From Pseudomonas entomophila (GTDB lineage: Bacteria > Pseudomonadota > Gammaproteobacteria > Pseudomonadales > Pseudomonadaceae): 64,000 nucleotides of DNA. The notes below the pieces were generated by a model. That model had not been told where the DNA came from. It worked only from the letters and a program-made list of their open reading frames with translations, and made no database searches. Of this stretch, positions 18,308 to 26,554 are shown one piece after another; position 1 is the stretch's first letter; every line of letters begins with the position of its first letter. The translations under genes were made by a program, and so were the position numbers. The stretch lies in the NCBI RefSeq assembly GCF_029478665.1, contig NZ_JARPQB010000012.1:62001-126000 (forward strand), given 5' to 3'.

Positions 18308-19499
18308 CTGCTGTTCCTCGACGTCCCGTCGCGATTTTCTCAAGTTGAGCGCCATGCTCACCGCCGCCGGTGCCGTGCCGTTGCTGTCCAGCCTGCAGGC
18401 CCGCGCCGCCGCCGAACCGGATGCGCCGGTGCGCATCGGCTACCTGCCGATCACCGACGCCACGCCGCTGCTGGTGGCGCACAACAACGGCCTGTTCGAG
18501 GCCGAGGGCATCAAGGCCGAGCGCCCGGTGCTGCTGCGCAGTTGGGCCCAGGTGATCGAGGCGTTCATCTCCGGCCAGGTCAACGTCATCCACCTGCTGT
18601 CGCCGATGACCGTCTGGGCGCGTTACGGCAGCAAGGTGCCGGCCAAGGTCGTGGCGTGGAACCACGTCGGTGGCTCGGGCCTGACCGTGGCCCCGGACAT
18701 CACCGACATGAAACAGCTTGGCGGCAAGACCGTGGCCATTCCGTTCTGGTACTCGATCCACAACGTGGTGCTGCAGCAGATGCTCGCCGACAACGGCCTG
18801 AAGGCGGTGTCGAAGCCTGCCACCGCGCAGCTGGCCGCCAACGAAGTCAACCTGTTGGTGCTGCCGCCCTCGGACATGCCACCGGCCCTGGCCAGCAAGC
18901 GCATCGCCGGCTACATCGTCGCCGAGCCGTTCAACGCTCTGGCCGAGAACCTCAAGGTCGGCCGCGTGCAGCGTTTCACCGGCGATGTCTGGCGCAACCA
19001 TGCCTGCTGCGTGGTGTTCATGCATGAGCACGACCTCAACAACCGCCCCGAGTGGTCGCAGAAGGTGGTCAATGCCATCGTCAAGGCCCAGCAATGGACC
19101 CGCGAGCACCGCGCCGAGGCGGCCGCGTTGCTGTCCAAGGCTGGCCCCAACAAATACACCCCACACGAGCCGGCGGTGCTCACCCGGGTGCTGGCACCGT
19201 CTGCCGACGACCGCGCCGGCTATATCGCCAGCGGCGCCATCCAGCACCAGCAGTGGGATGAAAAGCGCATCGACTTCCAGCCGTACCCATACCCCAGCTA
19301 CACCGAGGAGCTGGTCAAGCGCCTGAAGAACACCCTGATCGAAGGCGAGAACGGTTTCCTCGCCGATCTTGACCCGGCCCATGCCGCTCGCGACCTGGTC
19401 GACGACCGCTTCGTGCGCAACGCCATTGCGGCTGTCGGCGGCCCGGCGACGTTCGGCATCGCCGAGAACTTCCAGCGTAGCGAGGAGTTCGCGGTCTGA
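18294..19499 (+). CDS. Tat-exported ABC substrate-binding protein (NrtA/SsuA-like)
   Basis: A 401-residue periplasmic binding protein. The N-terminus carries a twin-arginine signal SRRDFLKLSAMLTAAG with the Tat motif, suggesting export in folded form, possibly with a cofactor. An unusual cysteine cluster MCMDDCC precedes it. The binding domain starts VRIGYLPITDATPLLVAHNNGLF, typical of nitrate/sulfonate/bicarbonate/aromatic sulfonate binding proteins. The start at 18294 follows GGAGG at 6 nt. The substrate is not determined; the neighbouring flavoprotein favours an organosulfur or organonitrogen compound. Confidence 0.92.
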   Translation: MCMDDCCSSTSRRDFLKLSAMLTAAGAVPLLSSLQARAAAEPDAPVRIGYLPITDATPLLVAHNNGLFEAEGIKAERPVLLRSWAQVIEAFISGQVNVIHLLSPMTVWARYGSKVPAKVVAWNHVGGSGLTVAPDITDMKQLGGKTVAIPFWYSIHNVVLQQMLADNGLKAVSKPATAQLAANEVNLLVLPPSDMPPALASKRIAGYIVAEPFNALAENLKVGRVQRFTGDVWRNHACCVVFMHEHDLNNRPEWSQKVVNAIVKAQQWTREHRAEAAALLSKAGPNKYTPHEPAVLTRVLAPSADDRAGYIASGAIQHQQWDEKRIDFQPYPYPSYTEELVKRLKNTLIEGENGFLADLDPAHAARDLVDDRFVRNAIAAVGGPATFGIAENFQRSEEFAV

Positions 19500-20254
19500 T
19501 GCGCAAGCACGTCGTACATGGTGCCCTGGGCCTTGCCGGCCTGGCAGTGCTGTTGTTGCTGTGGTGGCTGGGGGTGCGGGTGTTCGGCGAGGCCGACGGT
19601 TTGTCTGCGCGCTTTTCGCCCCAGGCCACCTTGCACAGCCTGGTGGAGTTGCTGGGGCAGGGCGAGGTGTACGGGCATGTCTGGGTGAGCCTCAAGCGCA
19701 TCCTGGTCGGCCTGGTGCTGGCGCTGCTGATCGGTGTGCCGCTGGGGTTGCTGGTGGGCAGCTACCGGCACCTGGAGGCAGCGACCACGCCAGCGTTCCA
19801 GTTCCTGCGCATGATCTCGCCGCTGTCGTGGATGCCGGTGGTGGTGATGCTGATGGGGGTGGGCGACCAGCCGATCTATTTCCTGCTGGCCTTTGCCGCG
19901 CTGTGGCCGATCCTGCTCAACACGGCGGCGGGCGTGCGTCAGCTCGACCCGCGCTGGTTGCAGTTGAGCCGCAGCCTCAGCGCCACGCGCTGGGAGACCT
20001 TGTGCAAGGTGATCGTTCCCGGGGTGATCGGCCATGTGCTGACCGGGGTGCGCCTGGCCATCGGCATCCTGTGGATCGTGCTGGTGCCGTGCGAGATGCT
20101 TGGGGTGAGCGCGGGGCTGGGCTACTTCATTCTCGATACCCGTGATCGGCTGGCGTACTCCGAGCTGATGGCGATGGTGCTGCTGATCGGCGTGCTCGGC
20201 TTCATGCTCGATGCAGCTGCGCGGGGGCTGCATCGTCGCTGGGTGCATGCCTGA
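19499..20254 (+). CDS. ABC transporter permease (SsuC/NrtB type)
   Basis: A 251-residue inner-membrane permease with about six hydrophobic segments and the EAA-type loop around LSRSLSATRWETLCKVIVPG, the site of contact with the ATPase. The ATG overlaps the previous TGA (TGATG). It completes the ABC importer of the operon. A final charged tail RGLHRRWVHA is seen. Confidence 0.94.
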   Translation: MRKHVVHGALGLAGLAVLLLLWWLGVRVFGEADGLSARFSPQATLHSLVELLGQGEVYGHVWVSLKRILVGLVLALLIGVPLGLLVGSYRHLEAATTPAFQFLRMISPLSWMPVVVMLMGVGDQPIYFLLAFAALWPILLNTAAGVRQLDPRWLQLSRSLSATRWETLCKVIVPGVIGHVLTGVRLAIGILWIVLVPCEMLGVSAGLGYFILDTRDRLAYSELMAMVLLIGVLGFMLDAAARGLHRRWVHA

Positions 20255-20276
20255 GCAGACCGATCCTGGGGGCGGT

Positions 20277-20567
20277 TCAGCGATTTGCCGCGCCCTGGAT
20301 CGATTCGATCAGTTGCTGGGTTGTCTTGTCGTCGCTTTTCACAAGCTTGGCCGCATCAGCGGCTTTTTCCTTTTGCAGCTTGTTGGCCGAGGTAGCGTCT
20401 GGTCGATGATCAAAAGCTGCGCGCTCCAGTCTATAGGGGCGGCATTCGCTTTGGAGATTTCATTCAGCGACACAAGTGCTCCCAGTTGAGAGCGATAAGT
20501 GGCTTCGGGCTTCTGAGGTTCGGTGAGTAATGGGAGTAATGGCCTTATGGCGGAGATGCCCTGCTGA
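20277..20567 (-). pseudogene. Broken third gene of the lipoprotein cluster (frameshifted, no start)
   Basis: Downstream of the 119-residue membrane protein gene on the minus strand, one frame reads TEPQKPEATYRSQLGALVSL and on to about 20410, where it must shift by one base to continue as ATSANKLQKEKAADAAKL and end at a TGA at 20277-20279. Neither frame alone has a start codon with a ribosome-binding site. The K/A-rich second half resembles a helical periplasmic protein. I read it as a truncated and frameshifted gene; a sequencing indel would repair only the frameshift, not the missing 5' end. Confidence 0.45.
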
Positions 20568-20568
20568 C

Positions 20569-20928
20569 CTAGACACCAATGACGCCAATGGCAATCAGCG
20601 CTTTCAGGATGACATCGACTATTCCAAGCGCTTGAGTGACCTTTTCTGTGATCTTGGTTGCCTCGGCCATTTCCCGACGGACCTTGACCAACTCCTGGAC
20701 TTGCACGCTCAATTGGTTGAGCGTGTCGCGGACTGACGCACTGTCAATCAGCGTTCTGATATCGGCGACAATGAGTTTTTCCTGCTTTCTTGAAAGGCGC
20801 TTATATTCATTGAGTAGTGCCTCGCGCTCAGAGCCCACGGCTGTCAGCGCACGACTTCGAATAGTGGCCATTGCCATACCCAATTCGTCGCTTGCACTGG
20901 TTACGATGTCATTCGAGGAAAACGTCAT
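20569..20928 (-). CDS. Small protein with C-terminal membrane segment, function unknown
   Basis: A 119-residue protein from the ATG at 20928 (preceded by AAGGAGA). The first ~95 residues are predicted helical and charged (SEREALLNEYKRLSRKQEKL and VQVQELVKVRREMAEATK, coiled-coil-like) and the last ~20 (VDVILKALIAIGVIGV) are hydrophobic. It follows the lipoprotein gene by 34 bp on the same strand and is probably cotranscribed. Codon use and GC content are lower than the neighbours. I do not recognise the family. Confidence 0.75.
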   Translation of the reverse strand: MTFSSNDIVTSASDELGMAMATIRSRALTAVGSEREALLNEYKRLSRKQEKLIVADIRTLIDSASVRDTLNQLSVQVQELVKVRREMAEATKITEKVTQALGIVDVILKALIAIGVIGV

Positions 20929-20962
20929 GCGGGTCTCCTTGTGCCAGTAAAGCGCCTGGTTA

Positions 20963-22090
20963 TCAGGACGCCGCGGCCTTGGCCTTTTCAGCGGCATCCC
21001 GAGCCGATCTTATTGCCTGGGCTTTTTCGGCGAAGTTGGCGATTGCTGCCTGCACGGATTCGTATTGGGTCGAAGGGTCTGCCAGCGCATTGGCAAGGGC
21101 GTGATGCGCATCAGCCATAGCCTTCAACGCAGCGCCGGGGTTGTTGTCGAAGCGTGCCAGGTAGTTATCGCGAACAGCGCGTGTATTTTCATATTGCAAC
21201 TGCCAGGCCTTGGCGTCATTGGTGGGTTGCCCTGGGGGGTGGGCGAAGAGCGCGTCAGCAGCGAACTTGAGTTCGAGTTGTGTCATGTATGCGCCAATAT
21301 TCGAGAGTTCGACAGCGGCTTGAGTAACGACGCCATCGGCGGCGGCAGTCACTTTTTTGAGCGCCTCGGTTCGACGTGCTTCCAGCAGCGCTGTGAGCAA
21401 TGACTGTCCCAGTGTTACTACTGGGCCTGCCACTGCGGTGCGGGCAGACGTCTTGCCATCGCGTTCGTCTATCGATTTTGCGAGTTGCTCTATTTGCGCT
21501 TTAGACTTATCGAAAGATTTTTGTAGTGCTTCTTTGTCCGTGGCATCGACGATACCCACCAAGGCATTGGAATATGCTTGCAGCCCAGCAAGCAATTGCC
21601 CGTCATCCAAAGGTGCTGGCTGGGCCTCGGAATAGTGAAGTTTTCCATTGATCAGCATGCCAAGCTGGCAGTGCTTGGTTTCTTTTGCTTTCAATTCATC
21701 TATTGAGTAAATGCGTGGTTGGCCATCTTTTACCTGAGCGGAAGCGTTCTGGCACGTTGCCGGCATCACAGAAGAGGCGGGGTGTTGCTCGCGCGATGCA
21801 GACCAGGCAAGGAGGCAGGCTCTGTCCTGATTGAGCTGGCCTAGAGTCGCACCACCCGTGCAGTCAGAGGGAATAGTAAAGGGTGTGGTGGCTGTCGCGC
21901 GCTCCTCTATCCAATGGGTATATAGCGTATCGTTTACACGTTTCTGCTGCGCAGTTATTGCCCGTGCGGTTTCTTTTATCGAAGCATCGAAGTCTTGGAT
22001 GTCTTGCTTGTAAGGAGTGGTGGAACACCCTGCAAGAAACAATATGGACATGACAATGCCCGCCGTCATTCCCTCGATACGGTTATGCAT
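20963..22090 (-). CDS. Lipoprotein of unknown function
   Basis: A 375-residue protein with a lipoprotein signal: a hydrophobic stretch ending LFLAGCSTT, with the lipid-modified Cys at about residue 22. The mature part is largely helical, Ala/Gln/Lys-rich, with a few cysteines (DCTGG, RACLLAW, ATCQN, KHCQLG) in the first half that could form disulfides. It heads a low-GC two- or three-gene unit with a small membrane protein and a broken gene. No catalytic motif is visible. Similar three-gene sets could be surface or toxin-delivery accessory proteins, but nothing in the sequence proves that. Confidence 0.8.
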   Translation of the reverse strand: MHNRIEGMTAGIVMSILFLAGCSTTPYKQDIQDFDASIKETARAITAQQKRVNDTLYTHWIEERATATTPFTIPSDCTGGATLGQLNQDRACLLAWSASREQHPASSVMPATCQNASAQVKDGQPRIYSIDELKAKETKHCQLGMLINGKLHYSEAQPAPLDDGQLLAGLQAYSNALVGIVDATDKEALQKSFDKSKAQIEQLAKSIDERDGKTSARTAVAGPVVTLGQSLLTALLEARRTEALKKVTAAADGVVTQAAVELSNIGAYMTQLELKFAADALFAHPPGQPTNDAKAWQLQYENTRAVRDNYLARFDNNPGAALKAMADAHHALANALADPSTQYESVQAAIANFAEKAQAIRSARDAAEKAKAAAS

Positions 22091-22206
22091 GTTTGCTGGC
22101 CTGCTGCTGTGTTTAGTGGGCAGTTTTATTTTTTCAGGCTAGCAGTGTGATATCACCTTGCAAGGTGGGCTAAATAACATTGCGCAATAAATTACCAGCC
22201 AACCCT

Positions 22207-22893
22207 TCAATGTATGTTCTTACGCTGGCGCATCACGGCTTGCGCTTGCAGTTGGAGTTCATCCAGCCGCTGATCTCGTTGCCGCTCCGCCTCGACCATC
22301 GCTTCTTCCCCGTGCTGTTTGAGCAGGTACGCATGAATCTGCCTTACTTCGACGGTCTGGTAGATCGGCGCGATGTCCAGCCGCCCGATCAACGCTCCGC
22401 TGGCCCGCCCGGTGCTGCTCATCAATACCTGCGGCCCGGCGCTGGCCACCACTTGCAGGCCCATGGCTTCGAACCACGGTACCTGTGCGGCGAAGGCGCT
22501 CAGCTCGACACAGCCATAACGTGCGCGCAGGTCTTCCAACAGGCCGCGGGCGATGCCTTGGCGGCGATGGTGAGGATCCACGGCAAGATAGGCCAGGGCA
22601 CAGGCTTGTGGGTTGTCTTGTGCCGGTAGCACCAGGGCGAAGCCCAGCAGTTGGTCCGGGGCCTCGGCGTCCAGCGCCAGGGTCAGCTCCACGGCCAGGC
22701 CACGGGTACCGTCCAGGGCCATCAGGTATTGGTGCACCTCCAGCCCCACGCCGTACTGGTACAGCGGGTAGAGCGGATTGTCCGCGCTGATGGCGACACT
22801 GCTGAGCTGGCCGACATGGTCGATCACCAGCTGGCGGATCTGGTTCTGGAAGGATTCGGGCGGCACGCCGTCGAGGCGGCGGAGGATGAACAT
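22207..22893 (-). CDS. GNAT-family N-acetyltransferase
   Basis: A 228-residue protein from the ATG at 22893 (preceded by GGAG); an ATG eight codons upstream is an alternative. The GNAT acetyl-CoA motif is AYLAVDPHHRRQGIARGLLEDL (motif A, with the RRQGIA loop), followed by PWFEAMGLQVV. The C-terminal ~40 residues form a charged helix (EEAMVEAERQRDQRLDEL) not typical of minimal GNAT enzymes. Substrate unknown. Confidence 0.9.
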   Translation of the reverse strand: MFILRRLDGVPPESFQNQIRQLVIDHVGQLSSVAISADNPLYPLYQYGVGLEVHQYLMALDGTRGLAVELTLALDAEAPDQLLGFALVLPAQDNPQACALAYLAVDPHHRRQGIARGLLEDLRARYGCVELSAFAAQVPWFEAMGLQVVASAGPQVLMSSTGRASGALIGRLDIAPIYQTVEVRQIHAYLLKQHGEEAMVEAERQRDQRLDELQLQAQAVMRQRKNIH

Positions 22894-22954
22894 CGCGGGC
22901 AGGGCTCCGGTTGGCACGTGACGAAGCGGCCATTCTACCCGCTATGCAGCCAGG

Positions 22955-23036
22955 TGTAGGAGCCGGCGTTGCCGGCGATGCAAGGCGCGGCCTTACCCGC
23001 TGTCAAAGCGGTTCGCCAGCAAGGCTGGCTCCTACA
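22955..23036. repeat. REP pair
   Basis: TGTAGGAGCCGGCGTTGCCGG and GCCAGCAAGGCTGGCTCCTACA arms in opposite orientation, between the GNAT gene promoter and the argC 3' end. Confidence 0.8.
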
Positions 23037-23958
23037 AGGCGGCGAGCATCAGGTCGAGGTTCTGTACCGCAGCACCCGAGGCGCCCTTGCCCAGGTTGTC
23101 GAACACGGCGGTCAGCAGCACCTGGCCATGCTCGGGGTTGGCGTACACGGCCAGGCGCAGGTCATTGCTGTCGTTCAGTGCCTGTGGGTCCAGCGCGGTG
23201 GCCGGGCCATGCAGGTGCAGTGGCATCACCTGGACATGGCGGGCGCCCTGGTAGTGCTGTTCCAGGCAGGCCTGCAACTGCTCGACAGCGACACCCGGGA
23301 GCAGGCGCAGCTGCAGCGGGATGCTCAGCACGATGCCCTGGCGGTAGGCGCCGTAGCCCGGCACGAACACCGGGCGCGCGCTGAGCCCGGCGTGCTGCTG
23401 GATCTCCGGCACATGCTTGTGCGCCAGCTCCAGGCCATATAACTGCAGGGTCGGCAGGTAGCCTTCGCTCGGCTGTTCATGGCGCTCGACTGCGGCGCGG
23501 CCGCCACCGGAGTAGCCGGAGATGGCGTGGATGCTCAGCGGGTAGTCCGCCGGCAGCAACCCAGCCTCGACCAGCGGGCGCAGCAAGGCGATGGCGCCGG
23601 TGGGGTAGCAGCCGGGGTTGCTCACCCGCTTGGCCTGGGCGATGCGCTCGGCTTGCTGGGCGTTCAGTTCCGCCAGGCCGTAGACCCAACCCGGGCTGGT
23701 ACGGTGGGCGGAGCTGGCGTCGATCACCCGCACCGCCGGGTTGTGGATCGTCGCCACGGCGTCGCGGGCTGCATCATCGGGCAGGCAGAGCAGGGCGATG
23801 TCGGCGCTGTTGATGGCCTCGGCGCGGCGCGCCGGATTCTTGCGGTCGGTGTCGGGCAGGGTGAGCAGGCGCAGGTCCTGGCGGCCGTTGAGGCGGGCGT
23901 GGATCTGCAGGCCGGTGGTGCCTTGGTCGCCGTCGATGAAAACGAGGGGGAGGTGCAT
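23032..23958 (-). CDS. argC: N-acetyl-gamma-glutamyl-phosphate reductase, type 2
   Basis: ArgC reduces N-acetyl-glutamyl phosphate to the semialdehyde with NADPH in arginine biosynthesis. The 308-residue length and [19 protein letters not shown] start are those of the short, type 2 form. The catalytic Cys117 is in SNPGCYPTG, and [10 protein letters not shown] and [13 protein letters not shown] are also characteristic. Pseudomonas often has a second, longer ArgC elsewhere. It is divergent from a LysR regulator gene, with a REP pair between. Confidence 0.95.
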   Translation of the reverse strand: MHLPLVFIDGDQGTTGLQIHARLNGRQDLRLLTLPDTDRKNPARRAEAINSADIALLCLPDDAARDAVATIHNPAVRVIDASSAHRTSPGWVYGLAELNAQQAERIAQAKRVSNPGCYPTGAIALLRPLVEAGLLPADYPLSIHAISGYSGGGRAAVERHEQPSEGYLPTLQLYGLELAHKHVPEIQQHAGLSARPVFVPGYGAYRQGIVLSIPLQLRLLPGVAVEQLQACLEQHYQGARHVQVMPLHLHGPATALDPQALNDSNDLRLAVYANPEHGQVLLTAVFDNLGKGASGAAVQNLDLMLAAL

Positions 23959-24082
23959 GTCGGGTGTCCGTAGAGGAGGGGAACAGGGATATCCTCGCCT
24001 GCGGCTGGACGAAAGAAAATTTGAATATCATGATGTTCAAATTCAGAAAAAATGAACAATTTCAAAGCCGGCCCAGCGCCCT

Positions 24083-24167
24083 TTAGGAGCGGGTTTACCC
24101 GCGAACACCGGCGAAGCCGGTGCCATGCACCGTATTGCCTGATTCGCGGGCAAGCCCGTTCCTGCAG
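24083..24167. repeat. REP pair
   Basis: TTAGGAGCGGGTTTACCCGCGAA and TTCGCGGGCAAGCCCGTTCCTGCA are opposed, around a CACCGGCGAAGCCGGTG hairpin. It lies between divergent argC and the LysR gene. Confidence 0.8.
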
Positions 24168-24199
24168 AGGACCGTGTCATCCGCGATATGCGAGACCCC

Positions 24200-25093
24200 A
24201 TGCGAGAAATCAGCCTCGACCGCCTGCGCACCCTGGTGGTGATCGTCGACCTCGGCTCGTTCGCCGACGCCGCCCGCCAGCTCAGCCTGGCGCCGCCGAC
24301 CATCAGCCTGCATATCGCCGAACTGGAGGCGCGGATCGGCGCGCCCTTGCTCACCCGTACCCGTGGCCAAGTGCGGCCCACCGCCGTCGGCGAAACGTTG
24401 CTGGCCCGCGCCCGACGCTTGCTGGCTGACGCCGACCAGGCGCTGGACGAGGTGCGCCGGCAGGTCGAGGGCCTGACCGGCCGAGTGCGCCTGGGCGCTT
24501 CGACCGGCGCCATCGCCCACTTGCTGCCCCAAGCCCTGGAAGCCTTGCGCGTGGATCACCCAGGGATCGACGTGCAGGTCCAGGTACTCACCTCGCAAGC
24601 TTCGCTGGCGCGCCTGCGCGAGGGCACCCTGGACATCGGCCTGGTGGCGCTGCCACAGGTGGCGGGCAAAGGGCTGAAGGTCACCCCCTGGCGACGCGAC
24701 CCGATCATGGCCTACGTGCCCGCCGACTGGCGGCCGCCGGCGCGGGTCACGCCGGGCTGGCTGGCCGGGCGGGCGTTGATCCTCAACGACAGCACCACGC
24801 AGTTGTCGCGGGTGACGTCGGAGTGGTTCGCGGCTGCCGGGTTGTACCCCGAGCCGCGTATCGAACTGAACTACAACGATGCGATCAAGAGCCTGGTGGC
24901 GGCAGGGTACGGGGCGACGCTGCTGCCGCAGGAGGGCGAGGTGCAGCAGCACAACCCGCGGATCGCGCAACGGCCGTTGCGGCCGGGGTTGTGGCGGCAG
25001 TTGGGGATCGCCTGCCGCCAGGGCGAGGTGGAGCGGGCGACGGGCCATGTGCTGGCTGCACTGCAGACGCTGAGCATGGCGCGCCACCTGTAG
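24200..25093 (+). CDS. LysR-family transcriptional regulator
   Basis: A 297-residue LysR protein from the ATG at 24200 (an ATG four codons upstream is possible). The winged helix is at residues 1-60 (LDRLRTLVVIVDLGSFADAA, then PPTISLHIAELEARIGAPL), followed by a substrate-binding domain (GRVRLGASTGAIAHLLPQAL). It is divergent from argC, but arginine control is not suggested by anything more than position. Confidence 0.93.
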   Translation: MREISLDRLRTLVVIVDLGSFADAARQLSLAPPTISLHIAELEARIGAPLLTRTRGQVRPTAVGETLLARARRLLADADQALDEVRRQVEGLTGRVRLGASTGAIAHLLPQALEALRVDHPGIDVQVQVLTSQASLARLREGTLDIGLVALPQVAGKGLKVTPWRRDPIMAYVPADWRPPARVTPGWLAGRALILNDSTTQLSRVTSEWFAAAGLYPEPRIELNYNDAIKSLVAAGYGATLLPQEGEVQQHNPRIAQRPLRPGLWRQLGIACRQGEVERATGHVLAALQTLSMARHL

Positions 25094-25163
25094 GCGCCAG
25101 CCTTGCAGGCGAACGGCATCACACGAATTCACCTGCCTGGGCGACTTTCCCGCCACCAGCACC

Positions 25164-25373
25164 TTGGCCAGGCATGGTGGCGGCTTGATGCAGGCCTACC
25201 GCTTCACCGTGCGGGACGCCCTGGACAGCGGTGAGCTGGTGGAGGTGCTGGGCGACTACGGCGGGACGTCGCGGCCGTTCATGCTGGTCTACCCCCAGGC
25301 CCGGCACATGCCCCTGAAAGTGCGGGTGTTCATCGACTTTCTGCTGGCGGCGGTTGCCCGACCGTTGGGCTGA
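25164..25373 (+). pseudogene. Remnant of a LysR-type regulator (C-terminus only)
   Basis: The reading frame ending at the TGA 25371-25373 encodes about 68 residues that match only the C-terminal end of LysR effector domains: SGELVEVLGDY, then FMLVYPQARHMPLKVRVFID. No DNA-binding domain precedes it; upstream there are only ~70 bp before the intact LysR gene. It is a decayed second LysR gene rather than part of the first, which already has its own C-terminus. Confidence 0.65.
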
Positions 25374-25474
25374 AGCCGCGTCGACCGCGCCCTGGCTGAC
25401 TATCCTTGTTGCTGCGTCGGCGACCCGACCGGCGCTCATCCCGGCAGTCCGGTCATTTCCCAGGAGAACGCTCC

Positions 25475-25744
25475 ATGAAATCCATGACACTGCTTGTGAT
25501 CGCGTCCGTGCTCAGTTTCGCCGCCCACGCCGAAGACAGCGCGGCGACCAACTGCGACGCCAAGATCAAGGACCTCGAGTACATCAGCAAGAGCGATGGC
25601 CAGGCGCTGCATGGCGGCATGGCCCACGACTATCATGAGTTGCTCAAGCAGGCCAAGGCCGCCCAAACCAAGGGTGACATGGAGACCTGCATGAGCCAGG
25701 CCGATCGCGCCAAGACCATCTACAACAAGGCCCGCGGCAAGTAG
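25475..25744 (+). CDS. Small exported protein, function unknown
   Basis: An 89-residue protein with a clear signal peptide (MKSMTLLVIASVLSFAAHA, cleavage about residue 19) and a helical mature part with two cysteines (NCDAKI and ETCMSQ) that may form a disulfide. The ATG at 25475 is preceded by CAGGAGAA. Close small proteins occur in many Pseudomonas, without known function. The MOSC gene follows 70 bp downstream. Confidence 0.85.
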   Translation: MKSMTLLVIASVLSFAAHAEDSAATNCDAKIKDLEYISKSDGQALHGGMAHDYHELLKQAKAAQTKGDMETCMSQADRAKTIYNKARGK

Positions 25745-25814
25745 CCGACGGTAATTTTCCGAACGCGGCCAGGTCTCGTGTAAGCTCGCGCCCGACCTTC
25801 CACGAGACCGCCGC

Positions 25815-26513
25815 ATGAACCCGACCCCTCCGCGCCTCGACAGCCTGCTCACCGGCAGCGCCCGGCCGTTCACCCGCCCAGGCTCGCACAGCGCCATCGA
25901 CAAGCAGCCACGCGAGGGCGCCTTGCGCGTGACCTACCTGGGTATCGCCGGGGATGAACAGGGCGACCTGCGCGTGCACGGTGGTGTCGAGAAGGCCATC
26001 CATCACTATCCCCGCGACCACTACCCGGACTGGGCCGCCGAACTCGGCGATCACCCGTTGTTGGCCAAGCCAGGCGCCTTCGGCGAGAACTTCAGCAGCC
26101 GTGGCTGGCGTGAAGCCGACGTCTGCCTGGGTGACCGCATCCGTGTCGGCACGGCGCTGCTGGAGATCTCCCAGGGCCGCATGCCGTGCTGGAAACTCAA
26201 CGATCGCTTCGACGTGGCGCAGATGGCACTGCGGGTGCAGCAGAGCGGGCGTACCGGTTGGTATTACCGGGTGCTGGAGGAGGGGGTGGTCGCGGCGGGC
26301 GATACACTGGAGCTGGTCGAGCGACCTCATGGCCAGTGGTCGGTGGCGCGCCTGTCGGCGGTACTGTTCGACAAGCGCCTGGAGCCCGAACTGCTGTGCG
26401 AATGCCTCGAGCTGCCGCTGGTGCCGAGCTGGCGCCGCACCCTGGAGAAACGCCTGGAGCAGCACCAGGTCGAGGATTGGACATCACGCCTGCAAGGCCG
26501 TACCGACGCCTGA
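25815..26513 (+). CDS. MOSC domain protein (YiiM-like)
   Basis: A 232-residue protein: MOSC domain (about residues 20-165; GIAGDEQGDLRVHGGVEKAIHHY, then the conserved cysteine of QGRMPCWKLN) and a C-terminal helical '3-alpha' domain (WSVARLSAVLFDKRLEPELL). In E. coli the YiiM homologue uses a molybdenum cofactor to reduce N-hydroxylated purines such as 6-hydroxylaminopurine. It is followed by a 5'-nucleotidase gene 41 bp downstream; a shared role in cleaning nucleotide pools is possible. Confidence 0.92.
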   Translation: MNPTPPRLDSLLTGSARPFTRPGSHSAIDKQPREGALRVTYLGIAGDEQGDLRVHGGVEKAIHHYPRDHYPDWAAELGDHPLLAKPGAFGENFSSRGWREADVCLGDRIRVGTALLEISQGRMPCWKLNDRFDVAQMALRVQQSGRTGWYYRVLEEGVVAAGDTLELVERPHGQWSVARLSAVLFDKRLEPELLCECLELPLVPSWRRTLEKRLEQHQVEDWTSRLQGRTDA

Positions 26514-26554
26514 GCCCAGGCGCTTGCAACCGTTTTCAAGACAAGGACTGCCCC

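Noticed and set aside
18072..19382. 436-codon minus-strand open frame opposite the binding protein
   Set aside because: Shadow of the Tat-exported binding protein; His/Gly/Val-rich mirror composition.
20211..20489. Plus-strand frame after the ABC permease gene
   Set aside because: No ribosome-binding site; the minus strand here reads as a decayed coding region instead.
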